A stretch of DNA of 64,000 bases from Winogradskyella eckloniae (GCF_013249045.1 NZ_JABRWP010000001.1:496001-560000), one strand, 5' to 3'. Positions 18,626 to 27,458 are shown, numbered from the stretch's first letter. Numbers and translations: made by a program. Notes: generated from the sequence alone by a model not told the origin.

Positions 18626-19339
18626 ATGAAATTAGAAATGTTGGCAAAAATCGAAAGTTTAGATTCACAGAATGCTATTATTTCTAAAATAAGGGATTTA
18701 ATTAATTTAAAAAATCTAGAACCTGGCGATAAATTGCCTTCGGAGAGAACATTATCTGAAAAGTTTGAAGTGACGAGAAGTAATGTTAGAGAAGCAATTC
18801 AGAAATTAGAATTTTATGGATTATTAGATTCAATTCCACAAAGTGGAACTTTTGTTGCTAATATTGGCGTCATTGCTATGAATGGGATGATTGACGATAT
18901 TCTTAGACTCGAAACACCAGATTTTAAATCTTTAGTTGAAACTAGAATATTATTAGAACTTAAAACAGTAAGATTAGCAGCGTTACGTAGAACAGATAAA
19001 GATTTAAATGATATAAAAAATGCATTAGATGCTTATGCAGCGAAAGTATTAGCTGGTAGAGATGCCGTACAAGAAGATTTATTGTTTCATTTGGCGATAG
19101 CAAAAGCAAGTGGAAATAGTTCAATGAATACCTTTATGTTAACCATAACTCCAGAAATAATCACTAACTTTGAAAAATATCACGTTTGCGATAAGAATCG
19201 TGCTAATATGGGAATTGATGAGCATAGAGCAATCTTCGATGCCATTAAAATGCAAAACCCAAAATTGGCAAAACAAAAAATGAAAGAGCACTTTAGCGAG
19301 CTTTATCAATATTGTTATAATCTAAAAAAATCATCTTAA
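18626..19339 (+). CDS. FadR-family GntR transcriptional regulator (alginate regulon candidate)
   Basis: This 237-residue DNA-binding repressor or activator has an N-terminal winged helix (about 14-80; PGDKLPSERTLSEKF and TRSNVREAIQKLE are the GntR signature). The C-terminal FCD domain (about 100-228) keeps the metal-site histidines His155, His200 and His222. FCD domains bind organic acids, so an alginate-derived keto acid such as DEH or KDG is a fair ligand guess. FadR-subfamily operators follow TnGT-N-ACnA, matching the TGGTNNACCA arrays at 7034, 11963 and 27487. The gene lies between the PL7 operon and the MFS transporter, 15 bp before the latter. Confidence 0.92.
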   Translation: MKLEMLAKIESLDSQNAIISKIRDLINLKNLEPGDKLPSERTLSEKFEVTRSNVREAIQKLEFYGLLDSIPQSGTFVANIGVIAMNGMIDDILRLETPDFKSLVETRILLELKTVRLAALRRTDKDLNDIKNALDAYAAKVLAGRDAVQEDLLFHLAIAKASGNSSMNTFMLTITPEIITNFEKYHVCDKNRANMGIDEHRAIFDAIKMQNPKLAKQKMKEHFSELYQYCYNLKKSS

Positions 19340-19354
19340 CTTAATAAATAGAGT

Positions 19355-20656
19355 ATGAAATTAAAAGGCTTACGTTGGTGGGTAGTTGGGCTTGTAGCAT
19401 TGGCCGCAGTTATAAATTATATTGATAGACAAGCTTTTGGAGCTTTATGGCCAGATATAGCGAATGATCTCTTCCCGGAAATGGATAAAGATGGGCATAA
19501 AGCAATATATGGAACAATTTCGACCGTATTTATTTTGTCATACGCTGGAGGTCAAGCATTGTTTGGAAAAATATTTGATTGGATAGGAACCCGTATTGGT
19601 TTTGCACTTTCAATTGGTGTATGGTCTATTGCAACTATGTTACATGCTTTTGCACAAGGCATGTTGTCTTTTTCTATTTTTAGATCCATCTTAGGGATTG
19701 CAGAAGCCGGTAATTGGCCAGGAGCTGCAAAGGCAAATGCAGAATGGTTTCCAACAAAAGAAAGAGCGCTTGCACAAGGAATTTTTAATTCAGGTGCAGC
19801 CATTGGAGGTATCGTTGCATATCCAGTAATTGGTTTATTATCGGTGTATTTTGATTGGAAAGCCATATTTATAGTGGTAGCTGTTCTAGGATTTTTATGG
19901 TTATTACCTTGGTTATATATGGTAAAAGGTACGCCTAAAACACATCCATGGTTAACGGATAATGAGAGAGACTATATTCTGTCTGGACAAAAAAACCAAG
20001 ATTTAGATAAAGATGGTAACTATGATGAAGGCTATACGCCTTCAACGGGTGAGTTGTTAAAACACAAAGAGAGTTGGGGTGTTATTATAGCATCAGCTGC
20101 GATAGACCCAATTTGGTGGTTGTTTATAGTTTGGATACCAATTTATTTGTCAGAAGTTTTTGGAATGGATGTTAAGGAAATAGCATTTTCAGCTTGGGTA
20201 CCTTATGTAGGTGCAATGATTGGAGCTATTTTTGGTGGTTTACTGGCCAAAAACAGATTATCTGCGGGTTGGTCTGTAGATAAAACAAGAAAAATGACAA
20301 TTACTTTAGGTTGTGCTATAATGATACCATGCTTTTTTCTATTAAAGGCACCAGGATCTGCAATCAATGCAGTAATAATTATGGCAGTATTGTTATTTGG
20401 ATTTCAAATTTCAATCGGAAATATACAAACTTTACCAAGTGATTTATTTAGTGGAAAAATTGTAGGAACATTATCTGGATTTGCAGGTATGGCGGCAAAG
20501 TTAGGTGCGGCAGGTCTTACAATATTAGTAACATTTATAACTACAGGAGGAAACTATACACCAGCATTTTTAATTGGTGGTGCTTTAGCAATAATTGCGC
20601 TTTTAGCAGTTTGGTTTTTATGTCCTAAAGTTGAACCACTTAAACCTAGAGTATAA
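19355..20656 (+). CDS. MFS transporter of the hexuronate (ACS) family
   Basis: This inner-membrane permease has 433 residues and about 12 hydrophobic helices. It has the ACS-family features NYIDRQAFGALWP in TM1 and a GNWPGAAKANAEWFP segment around residue 113-126, both characteristic of ExuT-type hexuronate symporters. It likely carries DEH or unsaturated monouronate into the cytoplasm. It sits 15 bp after the GntR gene and 40 bp before the DEH-reductase gene. The substrate is inferred from family and context. Confidence 0.9.
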   Translation: MKLKGLRWWVVGLVALAAVINYIDRQAFGALWPDIANDLFPEMDKDGHKAIYGTISTVFILSYAGGQALFGKIFDWIGTRIGFALSIGVWSIATMLHAFAQGMLSFSIFRSILGIAEAGNWPGAAKANAEWFPTKERALAQGIFNSGAAIGGIVAYPVIGLLSVYFDWKAIFIVVAVLGFLWLLPWLYMVKGTPKTHPWLTDNERDYILSGQKNQDLDKDGNYDEGYTPSTGELLKHKESWGVIIASAAIDPIWWLFIVWIPIYLSEVFGMDVKEIAFSAWVPYVGAMIGAIFGGLLAKNRLSAGWSVDKTRKMTITLGCAIMIPCFFLLKAPGSAINAVIIMAVLLFGFQISIGNIQTLPSDLFSGKIVGTLSGFAGMAAKLGAAGLTILVTFITTGGNYTPAFLIGGALAIIALLAVWFLCPKVEPLKPRV

Positions 20657-20696
20657 TTAAATAAAAATAAATAAGAATAATTTAAGATTAAATAAG

Positions 20697-21458
20697 ATGA
20701 GTAATAAAGGAAAAGTAGCTGTTGTGACTGGCGCAACAGGTGGAATTGGATTTGAAGTAGCAAAAAGGTTAGGTCAAGACGGATATACTGTAATTTTAAA
20801 TGGTATTGAAGACAGCGCTGGAGCAGAAAGAGTAAAGCAACTTACTGATGAAGGTATTACAGCAGAATATTATGGATTTGACGTAACAAGTGAAGAAGCT
20901 GTTACTTCTAACATTACAAAAATTGGTGATAAATACGGTAGAATAGACGTATTAGTTAACAATGCTGGTGGTTTAGGTGGTAGATCTCGTTTTGAAGAGA
21001 TGACTACAGATTTTTATAGATTTGTAATGGCACTTAACCTTGATTCTGTATTTTTTGCATCAAGAGCGGCAATTCCATATTTAAAGAAAGGTGAGCACCC
21101 TTCTATTATTAACTATACCTCAAATGCTGGTTGGACTGCAGGAGGACCAGGAGCTGGTATCTATGGTACTTCAAAAGCGGGAGTTCATGCAATTACTAGA
21201 GCTTTAGCTAAGGATTTAGCTGAGTATGGTATTAGAGCAAATGCAGTATCTCCAGGTACAATTGATACACCATTTCATGCACAAATTAAAGCAACGAAAC
21301 CAGAGGTTTTTGCGTCTTGGGCAAATAACATTATGTTAGGTAGATTAGGACAACCAGAAGATGTAGCTGGTGTTGTGTCTTTCTTAGCTAGTAAAGATGC
21401 TTCATTTATTACAGCAGAGACTATTCAAATTGGTGGTGGTCAGGCATTAGGTATCTAA
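20697..21458 (+). CDS. SDR family DEH reductase
   Basis: It most likely reduces DEH to 2-keto-3-deoxygluconate (KDG) with NAD(P)H in the cytoplasm. The 253-residue classical SDR shows TGATGGIG at 11-18, NNAG at 88-91, and catalytic Ser142, Tyr156, Lys160. Overall it resembles the alginate DEH reductases known from Flavobacterium and relatives. It follows the hexuronate-type MFS gene by 40 bp and ends at a strong terminator, so the GntR-MFS-SDR genes form one unit covering control, uptake and first reduction. A second SDR (2839) in the first operon may overlap in function. Confidence 0.9.
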   Translation: MSNKGKVAVVTGATGGIGFEVAKRLGQDGYTVILNGIEDSAGAERVKQLTDEGITAEYYGFDVTSEEAVTSNITKIGDKYGRIDVLVNNAGGLGGRSRFEEMTTDFYRFVMALNLDSVFFASRAAIPYLKKGEHPSIINYTSNAGWTAGGPGAGIYGTSKAGVHAITRALAKDLAEYGIRANAVSPGTIDTPFHAQIKATKPEVFASWANNIMLGRLGQPEDVAGVVSFLASKDASFITAETIQIGGGQALGI

Positions 21459-21485
21459 TTAGATATTAAAATAAAAGCTTATACT

Positions 21486-21520
21486 AAGCGTTGTTATAGA
21501 AATATAACAACGCTTTTTTT
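21486..21520 (+). terminator. Rho-independent terminator after DEH reductase
   Basis: A 13-bp perfect stem (AAGCGTTGTTATA and its complement) closes a GAAA tetraloop (21499-21502) and is followed by a run of T to 21520. It ends the GntR-MFS-SDR unit and faces the convergent lacI gene. Confidence 0.93.
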
Positions 21521-21558
21521 GGTTAAAAATGTAAGACTTATTATTTTATCTAAATACA

Positions 21559-22578
21559 TTATTTCGAAGAATCCCTAACAATTAATTCAGCATCTAGAAT
21601 AATTTTATTTAAGCTTTGTTTTAAAATATCTTTTGTAGCGTGTTGTAAAAATGTTTCTGCTGCAATTCTTCCAATTTCTTTACTATGTTGGGCGATACTC
21701 GTAATAGAAGGGCTCACAAGTGACGTAAAAGGTTCATTCCCAAAGCCAATGAGACGTATGGAATCTGGTACATTTATTTTATTTTCATTTAAAACTTGTA
21801 ATGCACCTAAGGCTGCATAATCACTGGCAACATAAACAGCGTCTGGTCTGTTTTGTAAATTTAGAAGATTTTGCATTTCACGTCTACCATCTTCAAGCGT
21901 AAGAGAACTTTCAATAATAAGACCATTGTCAATTGGTAAGTTGTGCTTTTTTAAGGCATCAACATATCCTCTAATTCTATTATTAAATATTCGTGTTCTT
22001 CGATAGCCTCCAATATGAGCAATACGTTTACAGCCTTTTTCTACTAAATGTTTTACAATGACATGACTACTGTCGTAATCATTAATACCAACATAATCTA
22101 CATTGAGATCATTTTCTCCTCGGTCAAAAAGAACTAAAGGGATTCCTTTAGATTTTATTTTTTCGTAATGTGATAAATCAACCGTTTCATTAGCCATGGA
22201 TGCAATGATACCATCGACTTGCGTAAACAATAAGGTATCAATATTTTTACATTCTTTTTCAAACGATTCGTTAGATTGGGTGATAATAATATTATAACCT
22301 GCTTTATTAAGCACATTTTCCATGCTTTCTATAACAGAAGAAAAGAAATTACTGTTCGTTTTTGGAACAATTACACCAACTAAATTACTTTTTCCTTTTC
22401 TTAGTGCACTCGCCAAATGATTGGGTTGATAATCAAGCTCCTTAGCGACACGTTTTACAGCGCGTTTGGTTTTATCACTAATACGAGAATCGTTATGCAT
22501 AGCTTTAGAAACTGCAGCTGGCGAAATGTTCAATTCGTTAGCGATGTCTTTTATAGTAATTCTTTTTTTATTCGCCAA
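21559..22578 (-). CDS. LacI family transcriptional regulator, full length
   Basis: This 339-residue repressor has an N-terminal LacI helix-turn-helix (ITIKDIANELNISPAAVSKA, about 6-25) and hinge (YQPNHLASALRKG). A complete periplasmic-binding-like sensor domain follows (about 62-335), with typical GVIVP and DRGENDLNVDYVGIND segments. It is divergent from kdgK. Its own promoter and the kdgK upstream region contain CG-centred palindromes of the LacI type, so it probably autoregulates and controls the KDG operon. An effector such as KDG or KDPG is inferred from context. Confidence 0.93.
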   Translation of the reverse strand: MANKKRITIKDIANELNISPAAVSKAMHNDSRISDKTKRAVKRVAKELDYQPNHLASALRKGKSNLVGVIVPKTNSNFFSSVIESMENVLNKAGYNIIITQSNESFEKECKNIDTLLFTQVDGIIASMANETVDLSHYEKIKSKGIPLVLFDRGENDLNVDYVGINDYDSSHVIVKHLVEKGCKRIAHIGGYRRTRIFNNRIRGYVDALKKHNLPIDNGLIIESSLTLEDGRREMQNLLNLQNRPDAVYVASDYAALGALQVLNENKINVPDSIRLIGFGNEPFTSLVSPSITSIAQHSKEIGRIAAETFLQHATKDILKQSLNKIILDAELIVRDSSK

Positions 22579-22585
22579 GTTTTTA

Positions 22586-22615
22586 TATATTTGCTTAATC
22601 GATTAAGCAAATATA
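22586..22615. promoter_or_regulatory. 30-bp perfect palindrome, LacI-type operator over the lacI promoter
   Basis: A perfect 30-bp palindrome centred on CG at 22600/22601, with core TTGCTTAATCGATTAAGCAA, starts 8 bp upstream of the lacI start codon. It contains TATATTTG on both strands. On the minus strand that box (22615-22608) has a TTG 20 bp upstream (22638-22636), a plausible lacI promoter. A bound LacI dimer would cover it, implying autorepression. Confidence 0.8.
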
Positions 22616-22673
22616 ATATTTTAAAGTAATTAAATCAAAATAAGAGCATTTTGATTTATTTTTTGCAAAGTGC

Positions 22674-22685
22674 TTAAACGTTTAA
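22674..22685. promoter_or_regulatory. Second LacI-type operator before kdgK
   Basis: TTAAACGTTTAA is a 12-bp perfect palindrome with central CG, preceded by GC as in the stronger site (GCTTAA). It lies 39 bp before the kdgK start. It probably serves as the operator for the kdgK-pfk-eda operon, and the two sites, about 79 bp centre to centre, could be bridged by a tetramer or paired dimers. Confidence 0.7.
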
Positions 22686-22724
22686 CTAAAGAATAAATTT
22701 ATAATTAATAAACAAATATTTAGA

Positions 22725-23771
22725 ATGAAAAAAGTAGTCACTTTTGGAGAAATTATGCTAAGATTAGCACCTCAAGGTTTTTTAAGATTTTCTCAAGCAA
22801 ATAATTTCGATGCCATATATGGTGGTGGAGAATCTAATGTTGCAGTATCATTAGCCAATTATGGAGTACCTGTTGATTTTGTGACGCGTTTACCAAAAAA
22901 TGATATTGGTGAATGTGCAATGATGGAAATGCGTAAAAGAGGCGTAGGCGTTGATAATATTATATATGGTGGTGATCGTTTAGGAATTTATTTCTTAGAA
23001 ACAGGAGCAGTTAGTAGAGGATCTAAAGTTGTATATGATAGAGCACACTCTGCAATTTCTGAAATTAAACCAGGTATGGTAGATTGGAAGTCTGTATTTA
23101 AAGATGTTGCATGGTTTCACTGGACAGGTATAACTCCGGCTATTTCTCAAGGTGCTGCAGATGCGTGTTTAGAAGCTGTTAAAGTGGCGAGCGAAATGGG
23201 TGTTACTATTTCTACAGATTTAAACTATAGAGCTAAACTTTGGACATTTTGTGATGATGCACACAGAGAAAAAATAATGAGTGAATTAACATCATATTGT
23301 GATGTTGTTTTAGGTAATGAAGAAGATGCTGAAAAACATTTCGGTATTCACCCTGAAGGATTAGATGTTCACAAGCATGGGCACGATGTAAAAGCTGAAG
23401 CTTTCTTATCAGTTTGTAAGCAAATGATGGAAAAATTCCCTAGAGCGAAAAAAGTAATTACCACATTAAGAGGTTCAATTTCTGCTTCTCATAATACTTG
23501 GGCAGGTGTTTTATATGATGGTGAAAAAATGTATGAAACACGTCAATATCAAATTACTGATATTGTTGACCGTGTAGGAGGAGGAGATTCATTTATGGGT
23601 GGATTAATCTATGGTTTATTAAAATACCCAGAAGATGATCAGAATGCATTAGATTTTGCTGTAGCAGCCTCTTGCTTAAAGCATACTATAAAAGGAGATG
23701 CCAACTTAGTGACAGTTTCAGAAGTTGAAAAACTGATGGGTGGAGATGCGTCTGGACGTGTTGCTAGATAA
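22725..23771 (+). CDS. kdgK: 2-keto-3-deoxygluconate kinase (PfkB family)
   Basis: It phosphorylates KDG to KDPG with ATP in the cytoplasm. The 348-residue protein has the PfkB sugar-kinase layout: N-terminal FGEIMLRLAP, YGGGESNVAVSLA (32-44) for substrate binding, and the C-terminal anion-hole and base motif DRVGGGDSF with Asp288. It is the first gene of the operon behind the LacI-type operators and is followed by a phosphofructokinase-like gene and KDPG aldolase. The order matches the last two steps of alginate catabolism. Confidence 0.94.
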   Translation: MKKVVTFGEIMLRLAPQGFLRFSQANNFDAIYGGGESNVAVSLANYGVPVDFVTRLPKNDIGECAMMEMRKRGVGVDNIIYGGDRLGIYFLETGAVSRGSKVVYDRAHSAISEIKPGMVDWKSVFKDVAWFHWTGITPAISQGAADACLEAVKVASEMGVTISTDLNYRAKLWTFCDDAHREKIMSELTSYCDVVLGNEEDAEKHFGIHPEGLDVHKHGHDVKAEAFLSVCKQMMEKFPRAKKVITTLRGSISASHNTWAGVLYDGEKMYETRQYQITDIVDRVGGGDSFMGGLIYGLLKYPEDDQNALDFAVAASCLKHTIKGDANLVTVSEVEKLMGGDASGRVAR

Positions 23772-23790
23772 CGAAACGCACGCTTTTTAT

Positions 23791-25008
23791 ATGAAAAAAT
23801 CAATAGCTATAATTTGTGGAGGTGGTCCTGCACCTGGAATAAATACGGTAATTAGCACCTTAGCCAAAACTTTTATGAAAGATGGCTATGAAGTTATTGG
23901 TGTACATCATGGATACCAAGGTTTATTATCGGACGAGCCAGAAGTGAAAATTTTTGATTTTCATCACGCAGATCGCATATTTAGTCGTGGAGGATCTACC
24001 TTAATAATGAGTAGGTTTAAGCCTAAAGACAGTGATTTTAAAGCTGATTTTTTCAAAAAACATAATGTAAAATTATTGGTAACTATTGGTGGTGATGATA
24101 CAGCATCTACCGCCAATAGGTTAACCAAATTTCTGGGAACACAACATTTGGATGTAGCACATATTCATGTACCTAAAACAATAGATAATGATTTGCCTTT
24201 ACCAGATAGAAATCCAACATTTGGATTTCATACGGCAAAGGATGAAGGTGTTAGAATTGGGAATACAGTATATGAAGATGCGCGTACAAGTGAAAATTGG
24301 TTTGTTGTTTCTGCAATGGGTCGATCTGCAGGTCATTTAGCATTTGGTATTGCTTCGGCATGTCATTTTCAAATGATGATAATTCCTGAAATGTTTAATA
24401 AAACCAACATTACATTCGATAAGTTGATCAAAATGATTATTTCTTCGATTGTAAAATGTAAAATCATGGGCGTAGAATATGGTGTTGCATTAATAAGTGA
24501 AGGTGTATTTCATTTCATGGATGAAGAAGAAATTGTAAATTCTGGAATCAATTTTACCTATGATGATCATGGTCATCCAGAATTAGGCAATGTAAGTAAA
24601 TCTCATATCTTCAATTATCTATTACAAGTTAAATTAAAGGAAATTGGCTTGGAAATAAAATCGAGACCCGTAGAACTTGGTTACGAATTAAGATGTTGTA
24701 ATCCTATTGCATTCGATTTAACTTTATGTACACTACTGGGTATAGGAGTTAAAAAATTGTTCGATCAAGGTGTTTCAGGTTGTATAGTTAGCGCCAACTC
24801 TAGTGGTGATATAAAACCATTATTTTTAAAAGATTTTGAAGATGAAAATGGTAAAATTCCACCGAGATTGGTAGATATTGATTCTGATATGGCACAATTA
24901 TTTATAGATAATTTATTCTTTATAAAAGAAAAAGATTACGAAAAAGCGAAAACATATATTCCTAATCCAGAGGATTATGATTTCAAAAAAATATTAAACT
25001 GGAACTAA
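23791..25008 (+). CDS. PPi-type 6-phosphofructokinase-like protein
   Basis: Members of this family interconvert fructose-6-phosphate and fructose-1,6-bisphosphate. The start is placed at ATG 23791, 19 bp after kdgK, rather than upstream where the frame overlaps kdgK; this gives 405 residues beginning KKSIAIICGGGPAPGIN. GGDD at 100-103 (ATP enzymes have GGDG) and PKTIDND at 128-134 (ATP enzymes have PGTIDND) are the residues linked to pyrophosphate use in the family. A reversible PPi-PFK here would let triose phosphate from the Entner-Doudoroff split go back to hexose phosphate. The phosphoryl donor is inferred from motifs only. Confidence 0.88.
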   Translation: MKKSIAIICGGGPAPGINTVISTLAKTFMKDGYEVIGVHHGYQGLLSDEPEVKIFDFHHADRIFSRGGSTLIMSRFKPKDSDFKADFFKKHNVKLLVTIGGDDTASTANRLTKFLGTQHLDVAHIHVPKTIDNDLPLPDRNPTFGFHTAKDEGVRIGNTVYEDARTSENWFVVSAMGRSAGHLAFGIASACHFQMMIIPEMFNKTNITFDKLIKMIISSIVKCKIMGVEYGVALISEGVFHFMDEEEIVNSGINFTYDDHGHPELGNVSKSHIFNYLLQVKLKEIGLEIKSRPVELGYELRCCNPIAFDLTLCTLLGIGVKKLFDQGVSGCIVSANSSGDIKPLFLKDFEDENGKIPPRLVDIDSDMAQLFIDNLFFIKEKDYEKAKTYIPNPEDYDFKKILNWN

Positions 25009-25024
25009 AATCAAAGAAAGAATT

Positions 25025-25693
25025 ATGGCAAATTATACAAGAATTGAAGTTGCAAATGTTATGAAACAAACCGGAATGGTGCCGTTGTTTTATAATGCAG
25101 ATATTGAAATTAGTAAAAAAGTTATTAAGGCAACCTATGATGGTGGAGCACGTTTGTTAGAATTTACAGCCAGAGGAGACTTCGCTCATGAAGTTTTTGG
25201 AGAACTTAATAAATGGGTACTTAAAGAATTACCAGGTATGATTATGGGTGTAGGTTCTGTTACAGATGCAGCATCTGCCTCTCGTTTTATGGCATTAGGT
25301 GCTAATTTTATTGTAACACCTGTATTAAGAGAAGATATCGCGATAGTATGTAATAGACGAAAAGTTGCATGGTCTCCAGGTTGTGGTTCCTTAACGGAAA
25401 TTTGTAGAGCAGAAGAATTAGGTTGTGAAGTTGTTAAGTTATTCCCAGGAGGAATATATGGAGCAGATTTTGTAAAGGCAATTAAAGGCCCTCAGCCTTG
25501 GACAAGTATTATGCCAACTGGAGGTGTTTCTCCAACAAGAGAAAACCTAGAAGGATGGTTTAAAGCTGGTGTTACCTGTGTAGGTATGGGATCAAAGTTA
25601 ATAGCTAAAGGTGCAGATGGTACCTATGATTTAGCTAAAATAGAATCAGATACAAGAAATGCTTTAAGTATTATTAAAGATTTAAGATCATAA
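25025..25693 (+). CDS. eda: KDPG aldolase (Entner-Doudoroff)
   Basis: It splits 2-keto-3-deoxy-6-phosphogluconate into pyruvate and glyceraldehyde-3-phosphate. The 222-residue class I aldolase has the conserved Glu46 in LLEFTARGD, the Schiff-base Lys138 in CEVVKLFPG, and the phosphate-binding PTGGVSP segment near 178. It lies 16 bp after the PFK-like gene and 3 bp before the short LacI gene. It is the terminal enzyme of the alginate pathway in this locus. Confidence 0.95.
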   Translation: MANYTRIEVANVMKQTGMVPLFYNADIEISKKVIKATYDGGARLLEFTARGDFAHEVFGELNKWVLKELPGMIMGVGSVTDAASASRFMALGANFIVTPVLREDIAIVCNRRKVAWSPGCGSLTEICRAEELGCEVVKLFPGGIYGADFVKAIKGPQPWTSIMPTGGVSPTRENLEGWFKAGVTCVGMGSKLIAKGADGTYDLAKIESDTRNALSIIKDLRS

Positions 25694-25696
25694 CAA

Positions 25697-26215
25697 TTGA
25701 AATCGTCAGCTGTAACAATTAAAGAACTTTCATCAATATCTGGATATTCAATATCCACGGTATCTAAAGCTCTCAATAATAAACATGAAATAAGTAAAGC
25801 TACACGAGATACAATTAAAACTTTAGCAAAACAGTATAACTATGTACCTAATAGTTATGCTGTTTCACTAAGGATGCAAAAAACAGGTTCTATAGCAGTG
25901 ATTTTGCCTAAAGTGACTGAATCTTGCTATAATTATTCGTTATGCTATTTACAAAAATCTGCTGAAAAATTAGGATATCGAATCTTATTTTACCAATCCT
26001 TCAATTCTAATACAAAAGAATTAAATTATATAAAAAGTCTCAGTGATGGGTCAATAGATGGCATTATTATAATCTCTTCAGAGGCTAGGGAAAAGTCGCA
26101 ATATTCTGAAGAAAATTCATTTCCAATTGAGTTTCTAAATATAAGCTCTAATCAACCCTTGGAGGAAATAAAACAATTATCTCATAAAAGTTTATTAAAT
26201 GTATTAGAAGGTTGA
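25697..26215 (+). CDS. Half-length LacI-type regulator (TTG start)
   Basis: The product is 172 residues, about half the usual 330-345 for LacI proteins. It keeps the full helix-turn-helix (TIKELSSISGYSISTVSKAL) and hinge region (YNYVPNSYAVSLRM). It then has only the first lobe of the sensor domain, ending after a stretch equivalent to the IDGIIIISS segment. The start codon is TTG at 25697, 3 bp after eda, so translation is likely coupled. The downstream DNA does not continue the missing half; a convergent gene ends 13 bp later. It could be a true short DNA-binding protein that lacks ligand sensing, or a decayed regulator. Confidence 0.75.
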   Translation: MKSSAVTIKELSSISGYSISTVSKALNNKHEISKATRDTIKTLAKQYNYVPNSYAVSLRMQKTGSIAVILPKVTESCYNYSLCYLQKSAEKLGYRILFYQSFNSNTKELNYIKSLSDGSIDGIIIISSEAREKSQYSEENSFPIEFLNISSNQPLEEIKQLSHKSLLNVLEG

Positions 26216-26228
26216 ATTGATTAAATGT

Positions 26229-27293
26229 TTAATTCACTATACATTTTAAGGTCTTTATTATTTGATTGCCTTTAATTATTTTAAGAAAATAAATACCAGA
26301 TTCTAATCCAGAAATATCTAGTGTTTCATTCTTTTTTATTCGGTTAGTAATATCAATCTCCTTACCTAAGCTATTAAAAAGGTGTAAGTCATCTATACTT
26401 TCTATAGGACTAATGCGCACACTATTTTGAACAGGATTGGGGAATAATGTTAAATCTTCATGTTCAATGTCAAGATCCGAATCAGAAAGTAAATCGAGTT
26501 CTTCAATACTAAAATTATTAAAAAGCACATATTCGTCTCGTAAATCTGTACTATTATTGAGACTTCTATAAATGCCCCATTTTGGCCTAGCAAAGGAGGC
26601 TCCATCTTGCCAAGTATCTATTGACGAATTGGAATAACTTAATAGATTAACATTATCTGAAAGCCGAATAATTTCTATAGAATAACTACCATTGTCACTA
26701 AATGTAATCTGCTCTGTAACGGCTACCCATTCTCCTCTAAATTCGTCTAAGTTTGAAGTCTGTATGGTATTTTGATTGTTCGTTGACGTATACCGTAATT
26801 CTATTCTATCTGGATTTGCTTTTCTAGCCGTAAGGGTTATCATTGGTATTGAAGCATATTGACCGTCTACAGATTTTATTTGATGAAGATGCGTAAAACT
26901 TGTTGAAGCCTGAAAATTGATATCTATTTTAAATTTCCATTTATATTCCACAGTTTCGCCTAGCGTACCTTTTAAGTTATCAGGAGAAGCATTATACGTT
27001 TTTATTTCTGTTCGTTGTCTGTCAAAATTTATGCAACGATCATTATCAGGTGTTTTGTGAGCATAAAAACGAAAGACGTTGGCGTTGACTTCCGTGTCAA
27101 ATATTTCGTCAATATGCCGACCAAAATCTGCATGTATGCAATCAGGTACTTCCACTGCATTATACCCAGGAGCTAAGACAGAATTTATGTGTTCATATGT
27201 TGTGCCAGGACCATCTGCACTTAATACAACTTGAGCATGTACACTACCTACATATAGGAAAGCGATATAGAACAGAAATAATCGTGAAGTCAT
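26229..27293 (-). CDS. Secreted jelly-roll lyase-like protein with type IX sorting tail
   Basis: The 354 residues comprise a signal peptide (1-20, ending VHA), a beta-jelly-roll domain (about 25-265) and a C-terminal type IX secretion sorting domain (about 280-354; starts LTLFPNPVQNSV, ends GIYFLKIIKGN). The central domain carries RQRTE (92-96), HLHQIK (135-140) and KWGIYRS (238-244). These look like the R-x-x-x-E and H-Q active-site arrangement of jelly-roll polysaccharide lyases (PL7-, PL13- and PL20-like), but the protein is not a recognisable PL7. It converges on the kdgK operon and is divergent from the operator-controlled gene at 27574. A lyase on alginate or another uronan is inferred; the exact family is not certain. 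Confidence 0.65.
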   Translation of the reverse strand: MTSRLFLFYIAFLYVGSVHAQVVLSADGPGTTYEHINSVLAPGYNAVEVPDCIHADFGRHIDEIFDTEVNANVFRFYAHKTPDNDRCINFDRQRTEIKTYNASPDNLKGTLGETVEYKWKFKIDINFQASTSFTHLHQIKSVDGQYASIPMITLTARKANPDRIELRYTSTNNQNTIQTSNLDEFRGEWVAVTEQITFSDNGSYSIEIIRLSDNVNLLSYSNSSIDTWQDGASFARPKWGIYRSLNNSTDLRDEYVLFNNFSIEELDLLSDSDLDIEHEDLTLFPNPVQNSVRISPIESIDDLHLFNSLGKEIDITNRIKKNETLDISGLESGIYFLKIIKGNQIIKTLKCIVN

Positions 27294-27458
27294 GAGCTCA
27301 ATTTTTATAAACTAAAAATACAAGATATTTTTTTAGAAATCTTTTTGTAGACCTAATAAACTGTTAATAATATACCTATTAATTAAAATAATGGTAGAAT
27401 TTTTAACTGTTTGATGTAAAATTGTAGTTAAATTTAATAAATCTACAATCGAAAACGT

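Noticed and set aside
23740..23790. Upstream extension of the PFK-like gene overlapping kdgK
   Set aside because: The family N-terminus begins at ATG 23791 (KKSIAIICGGG); the extension is not conserved-looking and overlaps the kdgK end.
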